Shown piece after piece: positions 26,515 to 36,121 of a stretch of 64,000 bases of DNA. The notes under the pieces are model-generated. The model saw nothing but the letters and a program-made list of their open reading frames with translations, did not search any database and had not been told where the DNA came from. The first letter of the stretch is position 1. The number at the start of each line of letters is the position of its first letter. Source of the DNA: Eudoraea adriatica DSM 19308 (GTDB lineage Bacteria > Bacteroidota > Bacteroidia > Flavobacteriales > Flavobacteriaceae); assembly GCF_000382125.1 (NCBI RefSeq), contig NZ_KB907546.1, positions 310,001 to 374,000 on the forward strand, written 5' to 3'. The position numbers were made by a program, and so were the translations under genes.

Positions 26515-28056
26515 ATGTCAGAATCCAGTCCAGAAGTTAAAATGAATAAATCCTATACCATACTCATAAGCCTCATTGTGGCTCTGGGAGGATTTTTGTT
26601 GGGTTTCGATAGTGCTGTTATTTCCGGAGCGGTCAAAGGCATTACTGTTTATTTTGAAATGACCGAATGGATGCTCGGATTTTCAGTGGGCTGCGTAGTT
26701 TTTGGTGCTATGGCCGGAAATTTATTGGCAGGACCAATGAGTGATATGTTCGGCAGAAAGAGGGTATTAATAATTGTGGCAGCACTTTTTACTATCTCCG
26801 CGACGTGGTCCGCTTTGGCAACAGGTTATACAGAGTTTATTATTGCCCGGATTATAGGGGGTATCGGAATTGGAGGAGCCATCCTTATTGCACCAATTTA
26901 CATAGCGGAAATAGCGCCTCCAAAACTAAGGGGTAGCCTTGTCTCCTTCAACCAATTGAATATAGTAATTGGTATTTCCGTAGCGTATTTTTCTAATTAC
27001 TTCCTTGTTGATATAGAAGGTGAAAGCTGGCGCTGGATGCTGGGTGTTGAAGCCATACCAGCAGCCATTTATTTCTTGGCACTCTTTACAGTACCAAGAA
27101 GCCCGAGATGGCTGATCAGCAAATTGAATGAAGTTAAACTGGCTAGAAAGATTCTCGCTAAGATTGGTGGTGAAGAGTATGCTGAAGTTACCATTGCTGA
27201 GATTCAACGTGGAATATCTGCTAAAGAAGAAAAAGGAACCCTTGCCGACCTGTTTAAAAACAGAAATCGCACTATTATGATTATTGCTATCGGGATAGCA
27301 TTTTTTCAGCAGATTACAGGGATAAATGCGGTCTTTTACTATGCCCCTACAATTTTTGAACAAGCCGGCGGGAGCACAGATTCCTCATTTTTACAGGCTA
27401 TTGTTGTAGGGCTTACAAACCTTGTATTTACTTTGGTGGCTATATGGTTAATTGATAAATTGGGTCGTAAACCACTCCTGCTGATAGGGACTACTTTTAT
27501 GACTATTGCACTCATGATGGCCGCATTTGCATTTAACAGTGCAACTTATGATTTTAATGAGAAGACCCTTGCTAAAATAAGCAACCATGAAATTAGAACC
27601 GCATTGTCAGATTTCAGTGGCAGGTCTTACGAGAGCCAGACTGCACTTTTTGAAGCGGTTGAGCCTGAAATGAACCAGGACCTGTTCCTGATGTTTAAGC
27701 GCAATGAAATTACCAATTTTATACAAATCAATGCTACTTTGGTACTGATTGCAATCCTGCTGTATGTTGCGTCCTTTGCCATTTCTCTGGGACCGGTTAT
27801 GTGGACATTGATTTCTGAGATATTCCCCAGCAAAATAAAAGGTATTGCAATTTCAGCGGTGGGCTTTTTCAACTCTTTGGTAAGTTTTTCTGTCACCCAG
27901 GTATTCCCCTGGGAATTATCCAATCTGGGACCAACGGTAACTTTCGCCCTTTACGCTTTATTGTCCTTCTGCGCCATTTTCTTTGTTTATAAATTCGTTA
28001 TTGAGACCAAAGGACGAACCCTTGAAGAAGTTCAGGAAATATTAATCAGGAAATAA
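26515..28056 (+). CDS. MFS sugar porter family sugar/H+ symporter
   Basis: 513 residues, twelve hydrophobic segments. Sugar-porter motifs are clear: GFDSAVISG in helix 1, DMFGRKRVLI after helix 2, PRSPRWLISK before the central loop, FFQQITGINAVFYYAPTIFE in helix 7, DKLGRKPLLL, and ETKGRTLEEV at the end. An extra segment of about 60 residues (about 350-410, SNHEIRTALSDFSGR...) lies between helices 9 and 10, as in XylE-like Bacteroidota carriers. Imports a monosaccharide, probably glucose, released by the neighbouring hydrolases. It lies 61 bases after GH30 and 9 before the next gene. Confidence 0.9.
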   Translation: MSESSPEVKMNKSYTILISLIVALGGFLLGFDSAVISGAVKGITVYFEMTEWMLGFSVGCVVFGAMAGNLLAGPMSDMFGRKRVLIIVAALFTISATWSALATGYTEFIIARIIGGIGIGGAILIAPIYIAEIAPPKLRGSLVSFNQLNIVIGISVAYFSNYFLVDIEGESWRWMLGVEAIPAAIYFLALFTVPRSPRWLISKLNEVKLARKILAKIGGEEYAEVTIAEIQRGISAKEEKGTLADLFKNRNRTIMIIAIGIAFFQQITGINAVFYYAPTIFEQAGGSTDSSFLQAIVVGLTNLVFTLVAIWLIDKLGRKPLLLIGTTFMTIALMMAAFAFNSATYDFNEKTLAKISNHEIRTALSDFSGRSYESQTALFEAVEPEMNQDLFLMFKRNEITNFIQINATLVLIAILLYVASFAISLGPVMWTLISEIFPSKIKGIAISAVGFFNSLVSFSVTQVFPWELSNLGPTVTFALYALLSFCAIFFVYKFVIETKGRTLEEVQEILIRK

Positions 28057-28064
28057 ATCAATAA

Positions 28065-29384
28065 ATGAGACAAATTATATTTTTAGTTTGTTTTTGTGTT
28101 TTTTTCGCATGCAAAGAAAATCCCGCCAATAAGCATATTGCAGGGGATCCTGAGTTAAACCCGGGCCCGGCCAAGGTGGAAATTAGGTTCAAGGATGGTA
28201 AATATGTATTATTAGTAAATAAAGAACCTTTTTATATTAAAGGGGCGGGTTTGGAATTTGGGGATGTTAGTTCTCTTGCCAATCATAATGGCAACTCTTT
28301 CAGGACCTGGCAAACCGAAAATGGTCAAAAAACGGCAGTAGAGGTTTTAGACGAAGCACAGGAAAATGGCTTAATGGTAACCATGGGTATTGATGTTGGC
28401 AGAGAACGCCATGGTTTTGATTATAATGATGAAAGCGCCGTAAATGCGCAATTGGAAAGAATTAGAAAAGAGGTGTTGAAACTAAAGGATCATCCTGCCT
28501 TATTGATATGGGGTATAGGAAACGAATTAAATCTCAATTATAAGAATCCTAAAGTATGGGATGCTGTCAATGAAATATCGCGAATGATCCATAACCTAGA
28601 TCCAAATCACCTTACTACAACAAGCCTTTCCGGCATCTCGCAAAAAGAAATTAATTACATCATAGATCGATGTCCGGATATCGATATTTTATCTATCCAG
28701 ATGTATGGAGAATTGCCTGCCGTACCTGACCTGATAAGGGAGTATGGCTGGAATGGACCTTATATGATCACGGAATGGGGAGCAACAGGGCATTGGGAAG
28801 TGCCAAAGACAGAATGGGGAGCTCCAATTGAAGAACACAGTTCGCTTAAAGCAGCAAATTATTTAAAGCGATATAAAAAGGGTATCGAAGCAGACACACT
28901 TCAATGCATTGGTTCCTACGTTTTTCTCTGGGGAAATAAACAAGAGCGCACACCTACCTGGTATGGGATTTTTTTGGAAAATGGTCAGGAAACAGAATCT
29001 GTAGACGTAATGCACTACATATGGAATGGAGAATGGCCGGATAATAGAACCCCTCAGATCGTATCATTTACTTTAGACGGAAAGACCGCCTATGACAATG
29101 TTATTTTACAAGCAGATAACTCCTACAATGCTGAAATTAAAATAGTTGATTTTGAAGATGATGCCATAAGCTATACCTGGGAAGTATTACGCGAAAGCAC
29201 AGAGACCAAAGAAGGGGGTGATTATGAAGAACGTCCGGCCGAGGTAGAAGGTGCAATAATTTCATCAAAAGATGGGACTGTCAAAATCCAGGTACAGGAA
29301 AAAGGGATATACAGGTTATTTGTTTATGCTGATGACGGAAATAATCATTCTGCAACAGCGAATATTCCATTTATGGTCAACTAA
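28065..29384 (+). CDS. Clan GH-A glycoside hydrolase (GH2-like TIM barrel) lipoprotein with C-terminal Ig-like domain
   Basis: 439 residues, lipoprotein signal ending CVFFACKEN. Residues about 45-330 look like a GH2-type TIM barrel without the GH2 sugar-binding and Ig domains in front: IKGAGLEFGD, NSFRTWQTEN, ALLIWGIGNELN (acid/base, about E154), PYMITEWGATGHWE (nucleophile, about E237), ENGQETESVDVMHYIW. The last about 105 residues form a beta-rich Ig/PKD-like domain. The family number cannot be fixed by eye; GH2-like, GH5-like or GH158-like beta-1,3-glucanase are all possible. Exact linkage is unknown, but the neighbours suggest beta-glucan. Confidence 0.72.
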   Translation: MRQIIFLVCFCVFFACKENPANKHIAGDPELNPGPAKVEIRFKDGKYVLLVNKEPFYIKGAGLEFGDVSSLANHNGNSFRTWQTENGQKTAVEVLDEAQENGLMVTMGIDVGRERHGFDYNDESAVNAQLERIRKEVLKLKDHPALLIWGIGNELNLNYKNPKVWDAVNEISRMIHNLDPNHLTTTSLSGISQKEINYIIDRCPDIDILSIQMYGELPAVPDLIREYGWNGPYMITEWGATGHWEVPKTEWGAPIEEHSSLKAANYLKRYKKGIEADTLQCIGSYVFLWGNKQERTPTWYGIFLENGQETESVDVMHYIWNGEWPDNRTPQIVSFTLDGKTAYDNVILQADNSYNAEIKIVDFEDDAISYTWEVLRESTETKEGGDYEERPAEVEGAIISSKDGTVKIQVQEKGIYRLFVYADDGNNHSATANIPFMVN

Positions 29385-29472
29385 ATAAATAGAGAAGATC
29401 AGTATATCTATTCAGAAGAAAAAATATTAATTGAAAAGGTTTTTAAGTTTAGAACAATCAAATTAGCAGTAA

Positions 29473-32400
29473 ATGAATCAACGCGAAATATATTTAGGTG
29501 ATATTAAAGCTCATTTTGAAAAACCCGAAATAATAGGAGAGGCGGTACTCCTGCAAAATGAAAGCTTTTATAAAATTTCAAACAGCAATGCCATGAGACC
29601 ATTTTTCATGAGTATTGTCAGCGATTCAGACCATTGGATGTTTATTTCCAGTAACGGAGGTCTCACAGCCGGAAGAAAAAACAGTGATAGCGCAATTTTT
29701 CCTTATTATACGGATGATAAAATAACAGAATCTCATGAGATTACCGGTAGTAAGACCATACTCAAGATCCATAAAGATGGCAAGTCCCAACTTTGGGAGC
29801 CTTTCTCTGAGCGATACGAAGGGGTTTATGCAATTACCAGGAATTTATATAAGAACAGTTATGGCAACAAAATAATCTTTGAAGAAATTAATGAGGATCT
29901 GGGTTTAACATTCCGTTATCAGTGGAATTCATCTGACCAGTATGGATTTGTTAAAAAGTCCACGCTGGTGAATCATTCAAAAAATAGCGTTCAGCTGACC
30001 ATCATAGACGGCATTCAAAACATATTACCCTTCGGTATCCATGAGGAATTGCAAAACAGCAGAAGCAATCTGGCCGATGCTTATAAGAAAAGTGAGCTGG
30101 AAGCGGAAATAGGGCTGGGCATTTACGCCTTGAGCGCTGTAATTGTAGATAAGGCAGAACCAAGTGAAGCTTTAAAGTCAACCATTGCATGGTCTCTTGG
30201 GATGGATAAGCCTACCCACTTAATTTCTTCACTGCAGCTAAATGCTTTTAGAAAAGGATTGCCAATAAAGGAAGAAATTGATGTAAAAGCGGAAAAGAGC
30301 GCATATTTCATCAGTTGCAAAATGGAACTTAGCCCCAATTCGGATAAAGACTGGATAATAGTCGCTAATTTAAATCAGGGACCATCCGATGTACAGGCAA
30401 TATCTTCATTATTGAGGTCCGAAAAAGGCTTGTATAACAATGTTTTGGAGGATATAGAATTGGGTACGCGCAACCTCAAAGAATTGACCTATTCAGCAGA
30501 TGGTTTGCAAGTCACTGCAGATAAACTTCAAAATACAAGACATTTTGCAAACGTACTTTTTAATATAATGCGGGGTGGAATTTTTGATGATGGTTACAAC
30601 ATAGAGAAGGGCGATTTTGTCAAGTATCTGGAAAAGGCAAATACCAAAGTCTATAAGGATAACAAAAATTTATTGGAGAAAATCCCTGTTGGGTTTTCAT
30701 TAAAGGAATTACGACAAATCGCAGATCAAAATCCCGATAGAAATTTTAAACGTTTATGTTTTGAGTACATGCCTTTGAAATTTAGCCGAAGACACGGTGA
30801 TCCCAGCAGGCCATGGAATAAATTTTCAATAAATACGCGCAGCGAAATTGATGGTTCTAAAGTCCTGGATTATGAGGGTAACTGGAGGGATATATTCCAG
30901 AACTGGGAGGCTTTGGCACACTCTTACCCGGAATTCATTGACAGTATGATCCACAAGTTTTTAAATGCAACCACATTTGAAGGCTATAACCCATATCGTG
31001 TTACCAAAGATGGTTTTGACTGGGAAATAATAGAGCCGGATGATCCATGGTCGTATATTGGTTACTGGGGTGATCACCAAATAATTTATCTTTTGAAATT
31101 TTTGGAATTCATTCAAAATTATTATCCCTCCAAATTAGAGGCATATTTTGACCAGGAACTATTCGTTTATGCAAATGTTCCTTATAAAATTAAAAGTTAT
31201 CAGGACACCTTAAAAAACCCCAAGGATACTATAGATTATGATCATGATCTTAATGATCAGATAGACAAAAGGAAAAATGAACTGGGTGCAGATGGTGCTC
31301 TGATGACAGTGGAGGATTCTGATATATATAGCGTAAATCTCCTGGAGAAATTACTGGCCACTGTAATGTCAAAGTGTTCAAACTTCATTCCGGAAGGAGG
31401 AATATGGCTTAATACCCAAAGACCGGAATGGAACGATGCCAACAATGCTTTGGTTGGAAATGGTGTTTCCATGGTTACCCTTTATTATCTAAGAAGATTT
31501 TTGAGTTTCTTCCAGGGCATGCTCTCCAAAGCAAAATTTACCGATGCTGCGGTCTCCGAAGAATTGGTGACCTTTTTTAAAGGTCTGAACGCTACTTTGG
31601 AGCAGTATTCTTATACGCTTAAGGGCAAATTATCCGATGCTGAAAGAAAACTTATTCTAGATGGCCTGGGTGAGGCTGGTAGTGCCTATAGAGCCAATGT
31701 ATATGCAAATGGATTTAGCGGGACTAAAAAAGATATTTCCAAAACCGATATACTAAATTTTGTTGAGCTTGCTTTGGAATATCTTGACCATTCCATTGAT
31801 GCCAATAAAAGAGGGGATAATATGTACCATGCATATAACCTCATGTCTGTTGAAAATGAAAATGAAATCTCTATTTCCTATTTAAGTGAAATGCTTGAAG
31901 GGCAAGTTGCCGTTTTAAGCGCTGGCTATCTCAATTCAGAATCATGCCTTGCAGTTCTTGATGGCCTCAAGGCAAGCAGCCTTTTCAGAGAAGATCAATA
32001 TAGCTATATTCTTTATCCCAACAAGGATTTACCAAGATTTGTAGATAAGAATAATATAGCTTCAGACAAAGTAGAGAAGTCTCGTTTGCTCAAGCAGTTG
32101 ATTAAAGATGGAAATAAGCAAATCATTGAAAAGGATGTTTTAGGTAATTACCACTTTAATGGTTCATTCAATAATGCCAATAGCCTTAAACAGGCGCTCT
32201 CTGAACTACCTAATGGGGAATACGATAAACTTATTGATCTTGACAGGGAATACGTATTAACTATTTTTGAAGACGTTTTTGATCACAAATCATTTACGGG
32301 AAGATCAGGTACATTCTTTGGTTACGAAGGCCTGGGCTCCATATATTGGCATATGGTATCCAAACTGCTGTTGGCTGTTCAGGAATGTTGCCTTAAAGCA

Positions 32401-32934
32401 ATAGAAAATAATGAAAATGATGAAATCGTTGGCAGGTTATTAGACCATTATTATGAAATTAACGAAGGCATAGGCGTGCATAAATCCCCTGAACTTTATG
32501 GGGCATTCCCAACAGATCCTTATTCACATACTCCGGCAGGTAAAGGGGCACAGCAACCCGGTATGACAGGTCAGGTTAAAGAGGATATATTGAGCAGAAT
32601 TGGCGAATTGGGAGTAATTGTAAATAAAGGAAAGCTTCAATTTAAACCTGTTCTTTTAAGAAAAGAAGAATTTTTGCAAAAGGCCGGTTCACTTATATAT
32701 ACAGACCTTAATAATCAGCAAAAGGAGTTGAACCTGGAAGAAAACTCACTTGGTTTTACCTACTGTCAAATACCGGTAATTTATAAATTATCTGAAAAGG
32801 AAAATTTGAAGGTTGTCTTTAACGACGATTCGATTCTTGAATATGATGAATTGCTTCTTGATGAGGCGACAAGCAAAAAAGTTTTTGAACGAACCGGAGA
32901 AATCAATCGAATACTTGTTTCTATAAAAAAATAA
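29473..32934 (+). CDS. Large cytoplasmic protein, candidate GH149/GH161-type beta-glucan phosphorylase
   Basis: 1153 residues with no signal peptide or membrane segment, thus cytoplasmic. Residues about 1-330 are beta-rich, as in the N-terminal domain of GH94/GH65-like enzymes. The central part has SRRHGDPSRPWNKFSI (about 438-453), PWSYIGYWGDHQIIYLL (D534, H535) and LNTQRPEWNDANNALVG (D655); the EWND piece resembles the DWND acid motif of GH94. Downstream is AFPTDPYSHTPAGKGAQQPGMTGQ, then a beta-rich tail. Size and context (GH94, GH17, GH30) suggest an inorganic-phosphate-dependent beta-1,3-glucan phosphorylase of family GH149 or GH161, but I could not verify this. Catalytic mechanism, direction and substrate are inference. 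Confidence 0.55.
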   Translation: MNQREIYLGDIKAHFEKPEIIGEAVLLQNESFYKISNSNAMRPFFMSIVSDSDHWMFISSNGGLTAGRKNSDSAIFPYYTDDKITESHEITGSKTILKIHKDGKSQLWEPFSERYEGVYAITRNLYKNSYGNKIIFEEINEDLGLTFRYQWNSSDQYGFVKKSTLVNHSKNSVQLTIIDGIQNILPFGIHEELQNSRSNLADAYKKSELEAEIGLGIYALSAVIVDKAEPSEALKSTIAWSLGMDKPTHLISSLQLNAFRKGLPIKEEIDVKAEKSAYFISCKMELSPNSDKDWIIVANLNQGPSDVQAISSLLRSEKGLYNNVLEDIELGTRNLKELTYSADGLQVTADKLQNTRHFANVLFNIMRGGIFDDGYNIEKGDFVKYLEKANTKVYKDNKNLLEKIPVGFSLKELRQIADQNPDRNFKRLCFEYMPLKFSRRHGDPSRPWNKFSINTRSEIDGSKVLDYEGNWRDIFQNWEALAHSYPEFIDSMIHKFLNATTFEGYNPYRVTKDGFDWEIIEPDDPWSYIGYWGDHQIIYLLKFLEFIQNYYPSKLEAYFDQELFVYANVPYKIKSYQDTLKNPKDTIDYDHDLNDQIDKRKNELGADGALMTVEDSDIYSVNLLEKLLATVMSKCSNFIPEGGIWLNTQRPEWNDANNALVGNGVSMVTLYYLRRFLSFFQGMLSKAKFTDAAVSEELVTFFKGLNATLEQYSYTLKGKLSDAERKLILDGLGEAGSAYRANVYANGFSGTKKDISKTDILNFVELALEYLDHSIDANKRGDNMYHAYNLMSVENENEISISYLSEMLEGQVAVLSAGYLNSESCLAVLDGLKASSLFREDQYSYILYPNKDLPRFVDKNNIASDKVEKSRLLKQLIKDGNKQIIEKDVLGNYHFNGSFNNANSLKQALSELPNGEYDKLIDLDREYVLTIFEDVFDHKSFTGRSGTFFGYEGLGSIYWHMVSKLLLAVQECCLKAIENNENDEIVGRLLDHYYEINEGIGVHKSPELYGAFPTDPYSHTPAGKGAQQPGMTGQVKEDILSRIGELGVIVNKGKLQFKPVLLRKEEFLQKAGSLIYTDLNNQQKELNLEENSLGFTYCQIPVIYKLSEKENLKVVFNDDSILEYDELLLDEATSKKVFERTGEINRILVSIKK

Positions 32935-32942
32935 ACAAGGAC

Positions 32943-34238
32943 ATGAAAAAATATATGAAAACAACTATTTACCTGCTATTAGTAATAATAGCTTTTTCTT
33001 GCAAAAACAATACTAAAAAAGAGATTAAAACTAATGTGGTTAAGGGAGTAAAAAGTTTAAGTGCAAAGGATATTCTGGGCAATCCGGATTTTTTGGCAAT
33101 GTCCTATGGAGGATACAGGAATGTTGATCATGATGTTGAACCGGCAATTGATGAACTTAAGGAAGACATGAAACTATTGGCAGCAATGGGCGTTAAAATT
33201 GTGCGTACCTATAAAGTTCACTTACCACAAGCTACTAATTTATTGAAGGCTATCAGCGAATTAAAAGATGAAGATCCTGATTTTGAAATGTATGTTATGC
33301 TGGGTGCATGGATAGATTGTAAAAATGCTTGGACAGCTATGCCTCCGGATCACGAACAGGAAAGTGAAGCCAATGCAAATCAAATTTTAGTAGCGTCTTA
33401 TTTGGCAAATCAATATCCGGATATTGTAAAAATAATTGCTGTGGGTAACGAGGCTATGGTAAAATGGGCAGAAACCTATTATGTGCAACCAAGAGTGATA
33501 TTGAATTGGGTAACCCACCTCCAGGATTTAAAAAAAGAGGGTAAACTTCCTGAAGATTTATGGATAACAAGCTCTGATGACTTTTCATCATGGGGTGGAG
33601 GCGGCACCGAATATCATACCGAAGATCTTGAAAAATTATATAATGCCGTAGATTACGTCTCTATGCACACCTACCCCTATCATAACACGCATTATAATCC
33701 TGAATTTTGGGGAGTTCCCGAAGAAGAAGAGGATTTGTCCGATCTTGAAAAGATAGATGCGGCAATGCTTCGTGCAAAAGAGTTTGCAATGTCTCAATAC
33801 GATAGTGTTTCAGGCTATATGAAAAGTATAGGGGTAGACAAACCAATCCATATTGGTGAAACCGGCTGGGCAACAACCTCTGATGGATTCTATGGAGCCT
33901 CAGGTTCCAGGGCCACTGATGAATATAAGCAAGCACTATATTACAGGCACATGCGGGACTGGACCAATGCTGCGGGGATTTCATGTTTTTATTTTGAAGG
34001 CTTTGATGAGCCATGGAAAGACTCTAATAACCCAAAAGGTTCAGAGAACCATTTCGGAATGATAAATATAAAGAGCCAGGCCAAATATCCAATTTGGAGT
34101 TTAGTAGACGAAGGTGTCTTTGAAGGATTAACCAGAAACGGGAAACCCATTACAAAGACCTATGACGGAGATAGTGATGCTTTGATGCAGGATGTTATGG
34201 TGCCGCCACTTGCCAGTGAAACCAAAGCTCCTGAATAA
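32943..34238 (+). CDS. Glycoside hydrolase family 17 (beta-1,3-glucanase) lipoprotein
   Basis: 431 residues, lipoprotein signal YLLLVIIAFSCKN. The GH17 barrel is shown by MSYGGYRN, IVRTYKVHLPQ, the acid/base in IIAVGNEAMVKW (E170), VDYVSMHTYPYHN, and the nucleophile in PIHIGETGWATTSDG (E306). GH17 enzymes cut internal beta-1,3-glucosidic bonds; in Bacteroidota they act on laminarin or on gluco-oligosaccharides in the periplasm. It lies 8 bases after the large phosphorylase-like gene, so they are in one operon. Either of two ATGs (32943, 32955) can start it. Confidence 0.92.
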   Translation: MKKYMKTTIYLLLVIIAFSCKNNTKKEIKTNVVKGVKSLSAKDILGNPDFLAMSYGGYRNVDHDVEPAIDELKEDMKLLAAMGVKIVRTYKVHLPQATNLLKAISELKDEDPDFEMYVMLGAWIDCKNAWTAMPPDHEQESEANANQILVASYLANQYPDIVKIIAVGNEAMVKWAETYYVQPRVILNWVTHLQDLKKEGKLPEDLWITSSDDFSSWGGGGTEYHTEDLEKLYNAVDYVSMHTYPYHNTHYNPEFWGVPEEEEDLSDLEKIDAAMLRAKEFAMSQYDSVSGYMKSIGVDKPIHIGETGWATTSDGFYGASGSRATDEYKQALYYRHMRDWTNAAGISCFYFEGFDEPWKDSNNPKGSENHFGMINIKSQAKYPIWSLVDEGVFEGLTRNGKPITKTYDGDSDALMQDVMVPPLASETKAPE

Positions 34239-34373
34239 TTCTAATCTACCCCGACAGGATAATGATTAATAAAATACACTGATTTATCTTTTCCTAATTT
34301 GTAGTTATTACAGGATGAGATTAAAATCTGAAATAAACCTAAATAACCAATACTAATCTTAAACTCAAAAAAC

Positions 34374-35801
34374 ATGTCAAATCACAGTGCAGTAGCAAAA
34401 AATAAAGTCCCATACGGGCAGAAAGTAGCTTTCGGGATCGGTATGCTTGCCAATCAAATGTTCCCTGCAGCGCTCGGTATATTTATGGTGGTTTTAGTAC
34501 AGGATTTGGGTTTTCCGGGTTGGATGTGGGGAGTGTTGTTCTTTCTGCCCAGGGTGTTTGACTCCATCACCGACCCAATTATGGGTTTCATTTCGGACAA
34601 TACCAAATCTAAATGGGGAAGAAGGAGGCATTATGTCTTTTTGGGAGCTGTAATCATGGGTATTTCTTTTGTCATTATGTGGCAATTGTATCGTGTAAAT
34701 GGACTTGATTACAATTTCACCTATTTTTTGTTATGGTCGTTTGTATTTTATTTGGGATTGACCATTTTCAGTGTACCCTATGTGGCCATGGGTTATGAAA
34801 TGAGTAATGATTTTCATGAACGTACGGATATTATGGCTATAGCCCAATGGATAGGGCAATGGGCATGGGTGATAGCCCCGTGGTTTTGGGTAATTATGTA
34901 TGATCAGGGATTGTTTGAATCAGCGGATGTAGCCACAAGGACCCTTGCTGTATGGGTAGGTATTATTTGTATGGTTTTTGCTATGGTGCCTGCAATTTTT
35001 ATAAAAAGTGAATCCACGCTAAATGCAAATTATGCCCCTTTGAGTTTAAAAGGTATTGGAGGAAGTTTAAAAAGGATCTTGGTAGGTTTTAAGGAAGCAT
35101 TTAAATCACTGCCTTTCAGACAATTGTGCATTGCTACATTTTTGATTTATAATACCTTTTATACTATTGCGAGTTTTTCGTTTTTCATCGTTGTTTATTA
35201 TTTGTTCGGTGGTGACGCCGGAGCCGCCGGGGTATGGCCAACCTTATTTGGCAGTGTTGGAGCTTTGGCAACTACATTTATTGTTATTCCTATTATCACG
35301 TATATGTCCAAAAAAATTGGAAAGAAGAAAGCCTTTATTGTCTCGCAAGCCATTTCTGTTTTAGGATATATAATGCTTTGGTTTCTCTTTATTCCGGGAA
35401 AACCCTATATGTTTATTATCGCACTACCCTTTTTCGCATTTGGTATTGGAAGTTTATTTACGCTGATGATGTCGATGACCGCCGATGTGATCGATCTGGA
35501 TGAACTTAATTCAGGAGAACGAAGAGAAGGTATTTTTGGTGCCATATATTGGTGGATGGTAAAGTTTGGATTTGCCATTGCGGGTTTATTAACCGGCACT
35601 ATAATGTCTCTTGTGGGTTTCAATCCGGATGCCGCTGTTCAGCCCGAAGGAGCGATACTGGGTTTAAGATTATTTTATTCCGGTTTCCCAATTCTGGGAA
35701 CGCTCGTTGCCATCTATGTAATGCGCAACTATGACCTAACAGAAGAACGAGCCAATGAAATTAGTGCAGAATTGGCAAACCGTAAGAACGCACAAAACTA
35801 A
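34374..35801 (+). CDS. MFS transporter of the glycoside-pentoside-hexuronide (GPH) type
   Basis: 475 residues, twelve hydrophobic segments. GPH/MelB signature after helix 2: DSITDPIMGFISDNTKSKWGRRRHYV; also PYVAMGYEMSNDFHERTDIMAIAQWIGQW and MTADVIDLDELNSGERREGIFGAIYWWMVKFG near helix 10. GPH carriers are cation symporters for glycosides, including oligosaccharides. It is unrelated to the sugar porter at the other end of the locus, so the locus codes for two carriers, one perhaps for glucose and one for disaccharides such as cellobiose for the GH94 enzyme. Confidence 0.9.
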   Translation: MSNHSAVAKNKVPYGQKVAFGIGMLANQMFPAALGIFMVVLVQDLGFPGWMWGVLFFLPRVFDSITDPIMGFISDNTKSKWGRRRHYVFLGAVIMGISFVIMWQLYRVNGLDYNFTYFLLWSFVFYLGLTIFSVPYVAMGYEMSNDFHERTDIMAIAQWIGQWAWVIAPWFWVIMYDQGLFESADVATRTLAVWVGIICMVFAMVPAIFIKSESTLNANYAPLSLKGIGGSLKRILVGFKEAFKSLPFRQLCIATFLIYNTFYTIASFSFFIVVYYLFGGDAGAAGVWPTLFGSVGALATTFIVIPIITYMSKKIGKKKAFIVSQAISVLGYIMLWFLFIPGKPYMFIIALPFFAFGIGSLFTLMMSMTADVIDLDELNSGERREGIFGAIYWWMVKFGFAIAGLLTGTIMSLVGFNPDAAVQPEGAILGLRLFYSGFPILGTLVAIYVMRNYDLTEERANEISAELANRKNAQN

Positions 35802-36121
35802 AATAGAATTCCTGTTGTTAAACAAAAAAATTACTTTCCCTCTTTTCAGTTGCTATGAGAGAGGGTTGGTGGTTATGAGCGACTTGTATTCCATTGAACA
35901 ACCAAATAGAGATTTTGGGAGTATCGATGTTTTCAAATTTCAGGCTTATACGTATATCTCAAGGTATTTTCTCAATTCGCAGGCAAGGATATTAAACCCG
36001 GATAACAACTTATACTTACCGCGAAAAATCATTTTAAATTCCGGATCTTTAATAAAGGAACATTTTTTACTTTTAGGTTTTGCAATCAGACAATCAACAA
36101 TCTAAATAAACTTCTGAAAAA
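35802..36121. other. Intergenic region between GPH carrier and GH94
   Basis: 320 AT-rich bases inside the glucan locus. An open frame of 76 codons starts at ATG 35875 (MSDLYSIEQPNRDFGS...) with GAGAGGG about 10 bases upstream and ends at 36105, but its residue composition is unconvincing and I recognise no family. A separate promoter for the GH94 gene may lie here. No terminator hairpin is obvious. Confidence 0.35.

Noticed and set aside
35755-36105. Open frame of 116 codons overlapping the end of the GPH carrier gene and the following spacer
   Set aside because: The first part is a shadow of the carrier gene in another frame; the spacer part (from ATG 35875) has a composition unlike a folded protein and no recognised family. 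Mentioned only in the spacer entry.
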